A program made the position numbers and the translations under genes. This document shows, piece by piece, positions 1 to 23,414 of a stretch of DNA of 64,000 nucleotides (its first letter is position 1; each line of letters starts with the position of its first letter). Under the pieces are notes generated by a model. It was not told where the DNA came from, searched no databases, and saw only the letters and a list, made by a program, of their open reading frames with translations. This stretch comes from Hypomesus transpacificus (taxonomy: Eukaryota; Chordata; Actinopteri; Osmeriformes; Osmeridae): contig NC_061082.1 of assembly GCF_021917145.1 (NCBI RefSeq), positions 5,130,032-5,194,031 of the forward strand, given 5' to 3'.

Positions 1-1535
1 TGTCCCAGTGTCCAGGTGGAGTTCACCATGATGACGTCGCTGCAGGAGCCGGCCAGGCCGTACAGCAGGGAGAAGGCACAGTAGTACAGCACCTTGGCTG
101 CGCTCAGCAGAGGGTTGGCGGAGATGTAGTCTGCGTTGTTGAACCTGAAGAACAGAACATGGAGCTTGTCACGCGTTGGATGTCTAGAATTGGATGTCTG
201 AGGCCTCTTATCGAGTCCACTAATGAACTCATGAAAACAGAATGTAATCTACTTAACAAGTAATGAACTTAATGTGTAACTTATGTAATGTACATGCACT
301 TTATTGAGCAGAAGCTTTGATCCAAAGCAACGGGGCGGAGAGTTGAACCTGCGATCTTATGATCCACAGTCACATGCTCTACACCACTGAGCTACAACTA
401 TCCCCCAGTACACGTCCCTACGACTGGAGGAAGCAGGACAGGCGTTGTACCAACCTGGGGTTCCTGTCCCGCACCACAGACAGCATGTCGGTGCTGACGG
501 TGGGGTAGTGAACATAGCTGCCCACCCTGCATCCTCCCAGGTAGCGGAACACAGGCAGGGTGAACGCGTAGCCCATGGAGTCCACGTAAACATCCGGGAC
601 GTGGGACGTGAGGGCCTCCCAGCCCAGGAACAGGGAGCCCAGGCTCTGGCCCAGCAGGGTGAAGTGCGGGTAGGAGCTAGCCTCCACCAGGGTGCGGTTT
701 TTCAAGAAGACGAAGTTCACCGGGCGAGGGAGACGGATGTTGAACCGCTGCCGGGCACCTTCGGTGATCTGCTCCCCTGTTACTCCTTGATCGCCGGTGT
801 ACACCACGAAAGACACGTTAGGGTACCTGCGCAAGGAATCAAAAGTTCGTGTAAAAAAATAAAATAAGACTTGGGCGCTCTAATAGTATTCAACTTAGGT
901 AGCCTACCTGTTCTGGAGGGCTCGGATGGCGCACCAGAGCACCCGCTCCCCGCCTCCCCCGGCGTTGCAATAGGGATGGAAGAAGGCCACTGTCGGAGCG
1001 CCGTTCTGTGAGATTGCTTGGGCTTTGCGACAATTTTGCAGCCACATCCGGACGCCCATGATGAGTACGGCCAGTAGCAACGTCAGCACCACGCTCAGGT
1101 AGATGCATGGCAAAATCAACGACCACAATAATCTGTTTGAGATGGGCATAATATTACATTTCACTTGCACAAATTAAGCGAAGCTGAAAACAAGTGAGCA
1201 CTGATGTTATCACATACAAATCTATTCTTGAAAACCGGACAATTGCTTGCAAACTCTGCATCATAGTGCATAATTAAGTATTTTCTTCAGCTAATGCGAT
1301 GGTAGTTATACTGTGTTGTGTTAGCTAACTTCGCTAGTCTAGCAAACAGACTACGTACGTTACGCTGTTACGTTAACTATTAGGCTATAAGTCAACTTAA
1401 ATACAAAATCGAAACTAGTCGTCTGTGTCTTCTGCACAATTGCCAACTATTAGAAATGACAGTAGATCTTCAAGTATATGATTATTACCTGATTAAGTCG
1501 CATAAACACAAAGACAGATGATCATGCCCAGCCAT
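1..1535 (-). CDS. alg11: ALG11 alpha-1,2-mannosyltransferase, 5' part (exons 1-4, continues off left edge)
   Basis: ALG11 adds the fourth and fifth mannoses (alpha-1,2) to the dolichol-linked oligosaccharide on the cytosolic face of the ER. Exons read on the minus strand: 1535-1489, 1132-908, 826-455, 144-1 (partial). Phases close at every junction. Exon 1 encodes [15 protein letters not shown] and joins in phase to a hydrophobic anchor (about residues 17-45), then the family motif [15 protein letters not shown] (about 66-80), and later [12 protein letters not shown] and [10 protein letters not shown], all typical of ALG11. I chose the start at 1535 over an in-frame ATG at 1149, because 1149 lies upstream of the exon 2 acceptor and the spliced N-terminus matches the family better. 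About 200 residues are visible, under half of the usual length of about 490. The last visible residues are a STWTLGH stretch. Confidence 0.93.
280..408 (-). mobile_element. tRNA-derived SINE in alg11 intron 3
   Basis: Read on the minus strand from 408, the sequence begins as a tRNA-like head: A box TAGCTCAGTGGTGTAGAGC and B box GCAGGTTCAACTCTCCG, with an acceptor stem starting GGGGG. It looks closest to tRNA-Cys, but the anticodon loop reads CTGTGGA. It runs directly into TTTGGATCAAAGCTTCTGCT, a diverged copy of the common fish SINE tail GGATAAAAGCGTCTGCTAAATG. The head-tail fusion and intronic location argue for a SINE rather than a working tRNA gene. Confidence 0.6.
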
Positions 1536-1620
1536 CTTGACAACGCAACAACAGTCCTTTGACTCAGGAAGTGTTTGTAAACGCAGTCTAAGAGCGCTTC
1601 TGTGATTGGTTAAAAAAAGT
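1523..1620 (-). promoter_or_regulatory. alg11 start region with YY1-like site over the start codon and a CCAAT box
   Basis: The alg11 start codon sits in CAAGATGGCTGG, which matches the YY1 core AAGATGGC often found just downstream of start sites in TATA-less housekeeping genes. An ATTGG (inverted CCAAT box) lies about 70 bp upstream, near 1605. No TATA box is evident. The regulatory role is inferred from the motifs only. Confidence 0.4.
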
Positions 1621-1828
1621 ACATTAACAGCAACCCAGTTGGCGATATTTTAGATGGCGTTTCTTTATTTTAATTTTATTCACAACAGAAAAAGAAAAAT
1701 TGTTAAGTGCCATAATTATAGCTCCTAAAAGCAGCTTCAAGCAGAAGGTCAGATATTTTAGAAAGTTAGTGTCAGTTAAAGTTAGTTAACATCAAAATGT
1801 TAAATTCTAACACAGTCTCAGTTAAGAT

Positions 1829-4800
1829 TTATGCTTCTTCTCCATACAGTAGGCTTGACAGATTATCCGTCTGGTTCCTGAAGTTTGAGTAGCAAGTTGG
1901 AGTGCAGGCGTAAAAGATGAAAGGAACTCTGCGCAGACCAAACATGTTTTGACAGGGTCGTATGATCCTCAGTCCTGGGCCGAACAGACGGCCATGACAG
2001 CAATCACACACCCCCGCCCTGTGGAGAGACACCTGCAGTTCATAAAGGTCTGCCATCAAATCAAACACCACGCACAATATTTACATTGTATCAAAAATAC
2101 TAGATAAGTAGTGTAATAATAATAATGTATTCATTTAGCAGACGCTTTTATCCAAGGTGAATAACTGAGGGGGATTTGAAAATGCAATCCTCAAGATGGC
2201 TGAGGATTCTCTCACGACTGCAGCTTCAACTTGGACGACCCCCGTCCCCTTAAAGCGCTGGCTCTCGTTAATACCTGCTGAGAGCCAGCTGTGCTTCTGT
2301 CGGCAGGCTGGCGTGGTGCAGGCCGGCCAGGGCCAGCGAGAGGGCGTGGGTGGATAAGTGGCCCAGCGTCTGTGGGGAGGTCCTGCTGTAGCTCCTGGTG
2401 AAGACGCGGTGCATGTAGTTGTTGGTGATGTTGAGCTGGCTGATGGGTAGGCTCAGGGCCCCACAGGGGAGACCAGGCAGCTGGTTACCCTCCACGTTCA
2501 GATGCTCAAGGGCTCTTGGGAGACAAGAAGCTGTGTTACTTAGGGTCTGTTTCAGTCTTCAAAGCCTTGTACTTGATTAAGGAAGGGTGCTGTTAAGGCC
2601 AATTCACACTGCCCCAACAACGTCCAACAAACACCAAACATTTTACTTTTGGATTTTGTTTTTAGAGTGTTTGGAGAAATAACTGTTGTTTTCACACCAA
2701 CCCAACAACCACCAACAGGCCCATCACAACAAACCAACACAACCTAATAACTGTTGGCTGCTTGTGTTTGTTGATGTTTGTTTGGGAAGAGTGAACTTGC
2801 CTTTACTGTGTGGGAAGTGATGGATGGGTTATATAATATCATGTAACACAAGCTGCTGGGCATGCTACCTGAGATTGTGGATGTCACTGGACAGTGAGGA
2901 GAGGAAGTTGTACGACACGTCCAGACACTGCAGGCAGGGCAGCTGGTACAGTCTGCACAGTGAGAGATGAACCATGCATACACATCCTTTACACAACGAA
3001 CCACTTCTGCAATCATTGCTGATGTCTTTTCCACCAGCCACCCCCAGCGGTCAGAGACACAGTGGGGTTGTGAAAGCAGATGATTGGTGACATCAAGCCA
3101 CACTACGTGACTCAGGACTGGGGACAGTTGACCTAAACCCTCATCACTCTTTCATAAGGACTATTGGCTCCACAGTGCACACACACGCCAGTCTTACTCA
3201 GCAGGCAGAGAGGAGATCTTGCAGAAGGAGATGATGAAGATCTTGAGCCTGAAGAGTCTGTGGAGGCCAGAGGGGATGTCCTCGATGGGGTTGTCTCTCA
3301 TCTTCAGGGTCTCCAGTCGTGTGAGCTCATAGACCTTGCATGTTCAGAGGAGGACATAAGGAAGAAGGTCTCTGAGGAACCGACTGAACTTAGAGTAGGT
3401 CAGGTCCACAGACTTGCTTTCAGATCCACCTCACCTCTAATTTGACAGGCGGCCTAATTTAGGAAAATTTGAGACTTACACAGACACCGTGGGGGGTATT
3501 TAAGGTGGACTGGAGGTATGTATATAAATATATGTATTGCTGTATTGTAAACCGTCTCACCTCAACAGGAAAGACCCTGAAGTCGTTGAAAGACAGGTTG
3601 AGGTAGACCAGACAGTGTGCCAGCTGAGACACATCAGGGAGGACAGCCATGAAGTGGGCCTGAAAAACACAGAGTCATCCCTTAGATGTGGACAGTTGGA
3701 AAAACAGAACAACAACAAAAGTCTATATTCCTCTTCCACTTCCTGTTAGCTTTGAGATACAGCCGTTTCATTTCCTTTTACTACAATGCATGTGCGAAAC
3801 AAACAAGGGTTTTGTTTCGGACCAAAAAGGCCTGCGAATCTTAAGGGAAGTGACACTGAGCAGACCTTCAAGCTGAGGGCCTTGCCCCCCTCTGACAGGC
3901 AGTCCAGGATGGCTAGCTCCGAGGGGCTCATCGCTCCCCCCGCTCCACCCTGGCTGAACGGGGAGGTGGTGCGCCGTGAACCCTGGAAGTGTTTGGTCGT
4001 CACAGAGTTCAAGATCACCTCAGTTGCTGCTCAGCAGAAAGGGAAGGGAATTTGCAAAAGTGAAGGAAACATGTTTTTACATTAAGACTGTTGATTAAAA
4101 TACCGTCCAGCATCACTGTCTATATACTCTTGCATCTTTTTAAATTATTTATTGAAACACGATGTATATGCACATCGATATGTAATTAGATGTTCTACCT
4201 TGGATAGCCTGTCTTTCTTCCGGAGACCAGACTTCAACTTGCTTCTGTTCACACCTGGAAGCCATGCTTACCAAACCGGTTTGTCCACTAGTAATCTGGA
4301 CCTCCATGTGGATCAATGCTGTCAGCTCTGATTCGAATCACATACACAAGCATGGACACACACACACAAAAGATTCCCACGCACACATCATCAAAGATCG
4401 ATCCATCACAGGAAGAGCACTACACACACAATAGTTTGCCCCCTAATCCCCTCTGTTTCAGATGGGTCACGCACCACACATCACCTGCCTCCAGGGAGCC
4501 CTTCTCTTCGGCTCCTGTGCTGCGTCACAGGACATGAGCTGCTTCCACACCTCTGTCTGCCGGCTCCTGTGCAGCTCCGCCAGGAACAGGTCCACCAGTT
4601 TTCGGTAGTTGCAGCGAGACAGGACAGCTTCCTCCAGGCCCTCCGGCGACTGGGCTGCACCGCCGCCATTTTGGATCCGCAGAAAGTCGTTGAAGCAGAA
4701 GCTGGGGGGAGAGGGTTTGTACCGGCGGTCTGTCTGAAGGAGGTCAAGGAGGGGGATTTTGGGGAGGGTGCGAGGGGGCCTGCAGGGAAAGCCTTCACTC

Positions 4801-5204
4801 ATCTTAGACAGCAGCATGGAGGGAGCGGTGGTCTGAGCGGAGGCAGGAGGAACCCTGAAAGTGAGGTCATCGTCCCCTGACAGGGACATCTGGTAGCTGT
4901 TCTCACTCCACTTTGTAGCGCTGCTTTTACCAGTCCTTCTCACTGAGGGCATCGACTCTACAACCGTGCCTGGTGGACGTAAATGAAAACATACCCTCAC
5001 AATTACATTGTATTCATTTAGCATATGCTTTCAACCATATTGGATAAACTAAACAAGACAAGACTTAGTAGTGAGTTTGTTGTGACACACAGCAGTAATA
5101 TATATTCTACCTGAAAGTGTACAGGGGGGCAGAGGTCCAATAATGGGGGGAACCTTTTTGGGGGGCAAAGGCCTCCGAAGAAGTTTTGCTTTATCTGTAG
5201 ACAT
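1829..5204 (-). CDS. lrrc63: Leucine-rich repeat-containing protein 63 (LRRC63-like), complete
   Basis: Eight coding exons on the minus strand: 5204-5111, 4969-4485, 4018-3866, 3659-3561, 3334-3198, 2952-2869, 2514-2275, 2018-1829 (TAA). They total 1482 nt, 493 aa, and every phase closes. The N-terminal third is low complexity (PLPPKKVPPIIGPLPP). The centre holds leucine-rich repeats (LAHCLVYLNLSFNDFRVFP, LTRLETLKMRDNPIEDIP, LPCLQCLDVSYNFLSSL, LEHLNVEGNQLPGLP). The C-terminus has a compact cysteine-containing module (VCDCCHGRLF, YACTPTCYSNF). The assignment rests on this architecture and on adjacency to lcp1, which is LRRC63's neighbour on human 13q14. The molecular role of LRRC63 is not established. 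It lies head-to-tail behind alg11, with about 300 bp between its stop codon and the alg11 start codon. Confidence 0.82.
2100..2230 (-). mobile_element. SINE remnant in last lrrc63 intron
   Basis: On the minus strand the block ends in TTGGATAAAAGCGTCTGCTA, the shared 3' tail of fish tRNA-derived SINEs, followed by an ATT-rich run. A weak B-box-like TTCAAATCCCC precedes it. The head is too diverged to type. Confidence 0.45.
2594..2805. mobile_element. Small non-autonomous DNA transposon with about 45-bp imperfect inverted ends
   Basis: The left end begins TTAAGGCCAATTCACACTGC and continues with repeated CAACAA motifs. The reverse complement of the right end reads TAAAGGCAAGTTCACTCTTC and also continues into CAACAAACA motifs, so the ends form imperfect terminal inverted repeats. 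The flanks end in TTA on both sides. There is no coding sequence. It lies in lrrc63 intron 6. The superfamily is uncertain. Confidence 0.5.
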
Positions 5205-6511
5205 GGTGTTTCCACTGTAAAACTATTATTTCCTGTTAGTTTTTGTCATCTAGGAGGAAAACAAGAACAGATCATGGTCAAACCACAGTTAGTATTAGAT
5301 AGTATCTCTGACCATCAAGTCATGTATAATTGATGTGCTAACTCAGAATATCTAGTTTGACTGCAAGGAACAGGACGTGCAGGGTAGGCCATTGCTGTTG
5401 AAGGTCTTTACGGATAATAATGAAGAGCCTGCATTTTAAACGCATTTTGTGTTAATAGAAAGCATTAACATTTTGAAATCAGTAGTGATGTTGATATGGT
5501 AGATTAGTTTACACATAACGTACATGCACCATATGTGTTTTGTGATTTTGTATCTAGGAAGTCTATGCTGTGATGATATTTTAATTTACTTAGCTAACTT
5601 TCGTTTTTTGGCTCCAGAAATTGGAATACTGTACAGTAGCAAAACCATTGACAGGTGACCTCCAGACTGTCTGTTTATGTTAGCTGGGCTAGCAGCACTA
5701 AATTGCTACATTTGCTTAACCCCATTATCCGTAATAACACGCAATGCCTTTTATATGTGAATAAATTGAAGACTGTTTGGGTTAGTGAGGAGAGGACTCA
5801 CCGCTGTGATTTCCTTGTCCACTTTCACATTGAGTTTGTGATTTTCCCGGTTTAGTAGAGTCCTTAGCAACATCCATAGCAACCGTCATTGATGAAAATC
5901 TGTCTTAAAGCAAAAGACGCTCAGTCAATTTAAAATCATGGATAACATTCAATCCAGGATGCAGTTGTTCTCTAGATATAAAGATATTCTGTAAAGAATG
6001 TTGACATCGCTTTTTAAAGGGCTCTCAAGTTTGATCAAAAGTTGTGCTGGTGATGTTTCTAATTGGCAGTTGTTTATAAACTATAGCTCTACAGTAGAGA
6101 CTAACTCGAATGTGAATAGCCTGACTTTTTTGTGAGGTAAAAGTAGCCAGGACTGCAAATAAAGAGGTTTAGGCCTATTCATAGCCTATCTGTGTCACAT
6201 TACATTGTCACAATATCTTATTTTAACAATGTTAGTTAGCTATGTAGATGGACAAATGCAGTTTTTGCCGTTTTCGTAACATTCTTAGTATGCTCCTTTT
6301 TACACTGCCCCAAACAATCCGCAACAGACCTAGTCTCGGATTAGGTTAGTTTGTGTGGCCTTGTTTGTTCTAGTGAATATCAGGCCCGTTCTAAACTGTT
6401 TCTTGACAAAACAAAAGCACCCCTCTCTAGCTCGAGTGTTGAAAAGCCACATATCCTTATCCTATGAAGAGATTAAGATGAAACAAGGTTGCACCAATAG
6501 GATAAACTGGG
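5205..6511. other. Spacer between divergent lrrc63 and lcp1
   Basis: This stretch holds the 5' flank and any untranslated exons of lrrc63 and the far upstream region of lcp1. I see no open frame with codon bias, no RNA gene and no clear repeat; the DNA is AT-rich. Confidence 0.4.
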
Positions 6512-6666
6512 CAGGGGCGCCCTATAGGGGGGAAAAGTTATGACGATTCTAAGGCACCCTGACTGACAGGGGTCCCCCAAAATTGAAAAACTAATAGAAA
6601 TGATACTTTTTTTCCTTTTTCTTATTTTCTTCTTCATAGGGCCCAAAATTCCTGGCGGCGCCCCTG
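6512..6666. mobile_element. hAT-type MITE (155 bp) with 8-bp target duplication
   Basis: The element starts CAGGGGCGCC and ends GGCGCCCCTG, giving 10-bp inverted termini. It is flanked on both sides by AAACTGGG (6504-6511 and 6667-6674), the 8-bp duplication diagnostic of hAT insertion. A second copy lies at 33311-33462. It sits about 235 bp upstream of the lcp1 TATA box. Confidence 0.82.
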
Positions 6667-6849
6667 AAACTGGGTGGCCTTTAGGCCTGGTTTGATGGGA
6701 ACCCCGTTTCATCCCGATTACAATGTAAACTGGTTTCGTGGTCCTCCCAGGTGATTTGCAGTCCTTTTAAAACAGTTTCACCTTGACAGCTCTCACCAGC
6801 ATTTTACCATATAAAGACAAAACCTCTTTTATTCCTGTTTCAGAAGTGC

Positions 6850-7036
6850 TGCATTTCACTTCCTTCCTGTTGCCTACGTTTGAATAGATGTCATCCCACT
6901 TATAAGACGAGAGCAGTGCATTGTCAGTCAGTCAGTCAGTCAGTCAGAGCACCACCAGATACGCTGTGGAAGAGTGTTGAACCCAGACACAGACCACAAA
7001 CAGACGGGCCAGATAGTCCGCTCTCACCTCCCTCAG
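6850..7036 (+). promoter_or_regulatory. lcp1 promoter (TATA, ETS/PU.1-like sites) and 5' untranslated exon
   Basis: TATAAGA at 6901 is followed about 30 bp on by a likely start site, a short (CAGT)n run, and an exon ending at CCCTCAG|GTAACC (7036). The coding exon's acceptor (TTTCAG) lies at about 9035. CACTTCCTTCC just upstream of the TATA box holds two ETS cores (GGAA on the other strand), resembling PU.1 sites. This fits the known leukocyte expression of L-plastin, but binding is inferred. Confidence 0.55.
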
Positions 7037-9060
7037 GTAACCGTATTTATTTGAATTTATGTATTTATTTGTGCTTGTGTGTGTGTGTGTTTGTGTGTGT
7101 CTGCTACATTATAATGAGGATGGTAGAACTAACGCCTACTATGGTACTAGAGCCATAGTATCACACAATGTTCTAAACACTTTACTCGACAAGGTCTGTC
7201 TGATGCTGTGGGCAACTGAAGGAGACATCATAATAGTCCACTGTTAATATGATAAAACATCTACATTAACCGCTTGGATCAAATCTATAAAACAGTGAAT
7301 TCATTGGCTTCATTATTCAGATCAGTAAGATGTAATAGTAACAGTATTCTTGAGCATAAGCAGAGAATACAGAGAGCAGAAGCAGATCGTGTTTGCATTG
7401 CAGTACGGCACAACAGGAAGTTTGTGGTTTGTGGCAGCAACTGTTCAGTCTCTAAACATGAGCCAACGGTAACCCTGGAGATGAAGACACATTTGAATTT
7501 ATATAAAAGAAAATAATGTGCCCATTTGTTCAAAATACATCCAACAAATCTAATCCATGCAAGGTCTTCTATTAGATTTATGTTGTAACTCTTAATGCTG
7601 TCTAAAAGGGAACCATATTGCGTAAGGAATTATTTTGCCATCTTGAGTGATGTGTCTTCGAATAAAATGCCTTGATGATAGTGGTCAGACCCATCAATGG
7701 TTTTTGAACATGGCTTTTGAAGGAATTCCTCCATTCCAGTTTAATATGAAGAAAATGGCAAAACGCTCTGCTCCGTATCACAAGATCCTATAGCAGCTTA
7801 CATCACTTCCTGTTTGGTCTGTTTTAGTCGTTTTGAAATCATCATAAATCTGCAGCCAATGAAATAGTAAAGATGTGTTCAGGATCAGTGGAAACACATC
7901 ATGCAGAGTTAATCATTCAGCAAGTGGAAATGAATCATTAAAATGACCTCACGTTTGCCATGATTAACTCCTGTGGGGCAGGTGAGAAGCACAACGCCTC
8001 TTATTATACTTCTATTTTCTTTTAAGATTACGTTCTTCACTTCTGCTTCTGACCCCTGTACAGGAACAACCAAACATACACACATAAACCATAGGGTTGT
8101 GTGTCCTATGAATTCAGTAAATGAACTTGAAGGACAGTTGTATGGCTCTGGGTTTTGGGAATCTATTGATACCCAAATGTTAAACATTTTAAATATATAT
8201 ATTTTATTGTGCTCTATAAAAGGTTTCTCGGGCAGATTTTCTCTATTCTGTGTGGAAAGAAGAGCACTTAATACTCATCTCCAAACTTAACACCTTCAGA
8301 TGCGTTCAGCTAGAAGCAGCGTTACAGGGCTGTGGTTTAAAGGCCTTAATGGAAACCACAATGACATAGCATCCGTTCCTCCTGTTTGTTAGCCTCGCAA
8401 CCTTTTCTGCTACAGGGCCCATTCTCAGAGCAGTACAGAAGGGTATAATGCAGAGACGTGCACACACACACAGTCACAACACAGTTTGACACGGGCTCTG
8501 TCCATCATGTGGCCGGACTATCTGCATTCCCTTCTCTGGTATATCACATGGGACCTGAGTATTATCCCCATGGTTATATCTATGAGCAAGTGGCACTCAC
8601 AACAAAGTGCCACAATCTATGAACGTCTTCAGAGATTGTTAGAGCTTTATTGCGAAAATGCAACAAATCAAGAACTGAAGTTGAAGGGTGATGAAACGAG
8701 GGGAAAAACGTGACAGGAAGTTTCTCACTCCAGTACCAGAAGTACCTCCGAGGTTTCACCATGACTCAGAAGAGACAGGAAGCCACGTCATAACAGTCCA
8801 GTACAACATTCAGGTCATATGAAACAAGTCAGCCTTTACCTTATAGCTTTTCTTCCTGTTTCCACTGTTGAGCCTACTCTGGGAACATCTCAATGTCTGC
8901 GTATTAGGAAGCACATCTCAACCGTTTATGAGGTAATCCTCATAAGGGTAAGCCTTGTTAAAAAAGAGGAAAAATAATCTGTTTGCCCTTTACTGAGGAT
9001 GTTCTTCTTCTCCAAATGTCTGTTGTTGGTTTCAGGTCCCACTGCTGTTTGTGTCGCAAG

Positions 9061-15121
<6,061 letters not shown>

Positions 15122-15897
15122 GGGGCCGCAGTCTCACCTCCTGCAGGATTTACTGCATCACTCAGATGATGGTCGCCAAAACCCATTTCAAAACAATGTG
15201 CTATTCCTCAAAACTGCCACTTGAGAACTGTCACATTTTCCTCACACAAATGGAGGATGATAAGCAATTATTTTGTCTTTGATTGAAAATATGAAATAAA
15301 CACATCAGGGTAATAACTGATTTTTTGTATTAAAACTTTGTTGGTTTTTGTTGAATATCACTTAGCCTACCCAATACTAGAAATGTACACTCCACTAGCA
15401 CCAAACTGTCTGTGTTGCTAAACAACTCTGAGTTTCACTAGCTGTCTGTAACATGTCTATATCGGACAAATCTTAGTTTTTCATCTCATCTATTTTAAAA
15501 ACACAGATCCCTTGTGTCCAACAGCTAACACGGGAATCAAACCGCAAACCAAAGACAAATTTTAACATGTTTTAATGAAACAAAACGGACAAGCATCCAT
15601 CTGCAAAAGGAGGAAAAAAACACTTGTTCAAAATTCCATTTCAAAATATGTCCATCCTTTTTTCTCCCAGAAAAGAGAAAAAAAACTTCAGAGTTCAGAA
15701 CAAGACTTCAGACAGGGTCTAGAGAGAGTGAATACTGTCTGGGTATATATTCAGCCTTGGAACAGCTTCTGTGTGAGTAGAGATAGAGAGAGAGGAGGGG
15801 GCGCTATTTCCTCTTGTTAGCTTTCTCTCTATGGGAGCAGGCTTTATTTGGCAGGTTGAGCCACTGCCACATATCTATGAAACCCTGCAGTAGACCA
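15122..15897. other. lcp1 3' UTR and tail-to-tail spacer with cnot11
   Basis: The lcp1 3' UTR runs to about 15320 with AATAAA at 15295. The rest holds the convergent 3' end of cnot11, whose stop codon is at 15898. No gene lies between them. This is where human 13q14-type and 2q11-type gene content meet. Confidence 0.6.
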
Positions 15898-19674
<3,777 letters not shown>

Positions 19675-20236
19675 ATTTGTTGAAATTTTTGACAAGCTAG
19701 CTAGAAAATGCTCTTTGCTCGCGCTAGTTAGCTAGCTAACGATAGCTAGCTAGCTAGCTAGCTAGCATGTGAAGTCATGATTAAATCAAATTATATAGCC
19801 TATCAAAAAATACATCAACCTAATAAAGGCTTACATAACAACCTTACTGAACTATTAGGCCTTCATTTAGAATAAAGGTATTCGTGCAAAATGAAGAAAG
19901 TTGTCTTTCACCGCTGTCATGTCCATCAGTTTCTACTTCATTCACAACATTGGCTCGTCGTTGTTTGAACTCGCCGATGACCCGACAGCGATCGAATTGC
20001 ATGATGGGAGCTGATGTTCATGAGGGTCCATTGGCTGTATTTAACAGACTTTACGATTCATTCTATTGGTTTGTTATTGATGCTGAACGTATGTCCTATT
20101 TTCTTTTGAATATTTACATGGTTAACATCACACATAAGACTTTGTAAGATATTAAGACATAATACTAAGGCAATATTTTGCCAACCCGGACATAAACGAA
20201 ATCTCCCAGGTGTTCACTACCCACAATCCTTTGCGA
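19675..20236. promoter_or_regulatory. Divergent promoter region between cnot11 and rpl31
   Basis: About 560 bp separates the cnot11 start codon from the rpl31 first exon, on opposite strands. A (GCTA)n run at 19719-19766 lies just upstream of the cnot11 ATG. No TATA box or other gene is seen. Shared use is inferred from geometry only. Confidence 0.4.
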
Positions 20237-20264
20237 CTTCCTTTCCGACTTTACTCGGGCAGAA
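20237..20264 (+). promoter_or_regulatory. rpl31 start site with 5' TOP motif and noncoding first exon
   Basis: CTTCCTTTCCGACTTTACTC is a 5' terminal oligopyrimidine start typical of ribosomal protein mRNAs. It is followed by a donor AGAA|GTGAGT at 20264/20265. The coding exon starts at 20941, immediately after its acceptor (CGTAG|ATGG), so the start-codon context is created by splicing. Confidence 0.6.
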
Positions 20265-20940
20265 GTGAGTACTGTTTTTCAAAATCACCTTATTTATCTG
20301 ATGTCATCCAGGCTATGTATCCATGTATTAAACAATTATCGTACCAGGAGTACAAGATAAGTTGTCAAGGTCCCTTAAAAGTATATTATTATTCATCCGA
20401 GCGTAGCAATTCATGTACATTTGCAATAACATAAATGGCTATTTTGCCTTTGGCCAAACAGCTGTATCTTTACCCTGTGTAGTGTCAAACTAAGCTGGCT
20501 ACCTTTAGGTAACACTCCTGGAAATTCAGTTTGTAGAGTCGGTGGATATGATGGGAGCTCTCCGGTAGTATATGCATGCATATGTCTAGTCAATATGATG
20601 ATTATCAAAGCCAGTGAGGCACCGGTACCACTAAGTTGGTAGCCGGTTACCAAGCCGCAGCCAGAAAGGTCTGTCAATCAGCACTCTGGCGTCAAAGCAA
20701 ACTTTGTCATTTGGCCAGATAAGCAGCTGTAGAGTTAAATGCAGTAGTTAAGGATATTTAAGAAATTAAGTGGCCAGTAACGCAACTTTGCTTGCATGAC
20801 ATGTCATGCCTGTTGACACTTGTCAAGCGCTCAATGACTTGATTGTAACCGTTTGTGCTACCTAGTTTGTGTACCTACCAAGTCTATGACTAGTTATCGA
20901 TAGTCTACTAAACAGTAAGTAACTACCAACTCTATCGTAG

Positions 20941-23390
<2,450 letters not shown>

Positions 23391-23414
23391 TTTGTTCACC
23401 ATTGTGGAAATAAA

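Noticed and set aside
331-406. A functional tRNA gene
   Set aside because: The head is tRNA-like, but it is fused to a SINE tail, lies inside an intron, and its anticodon loop does not match its closest tRNA class.
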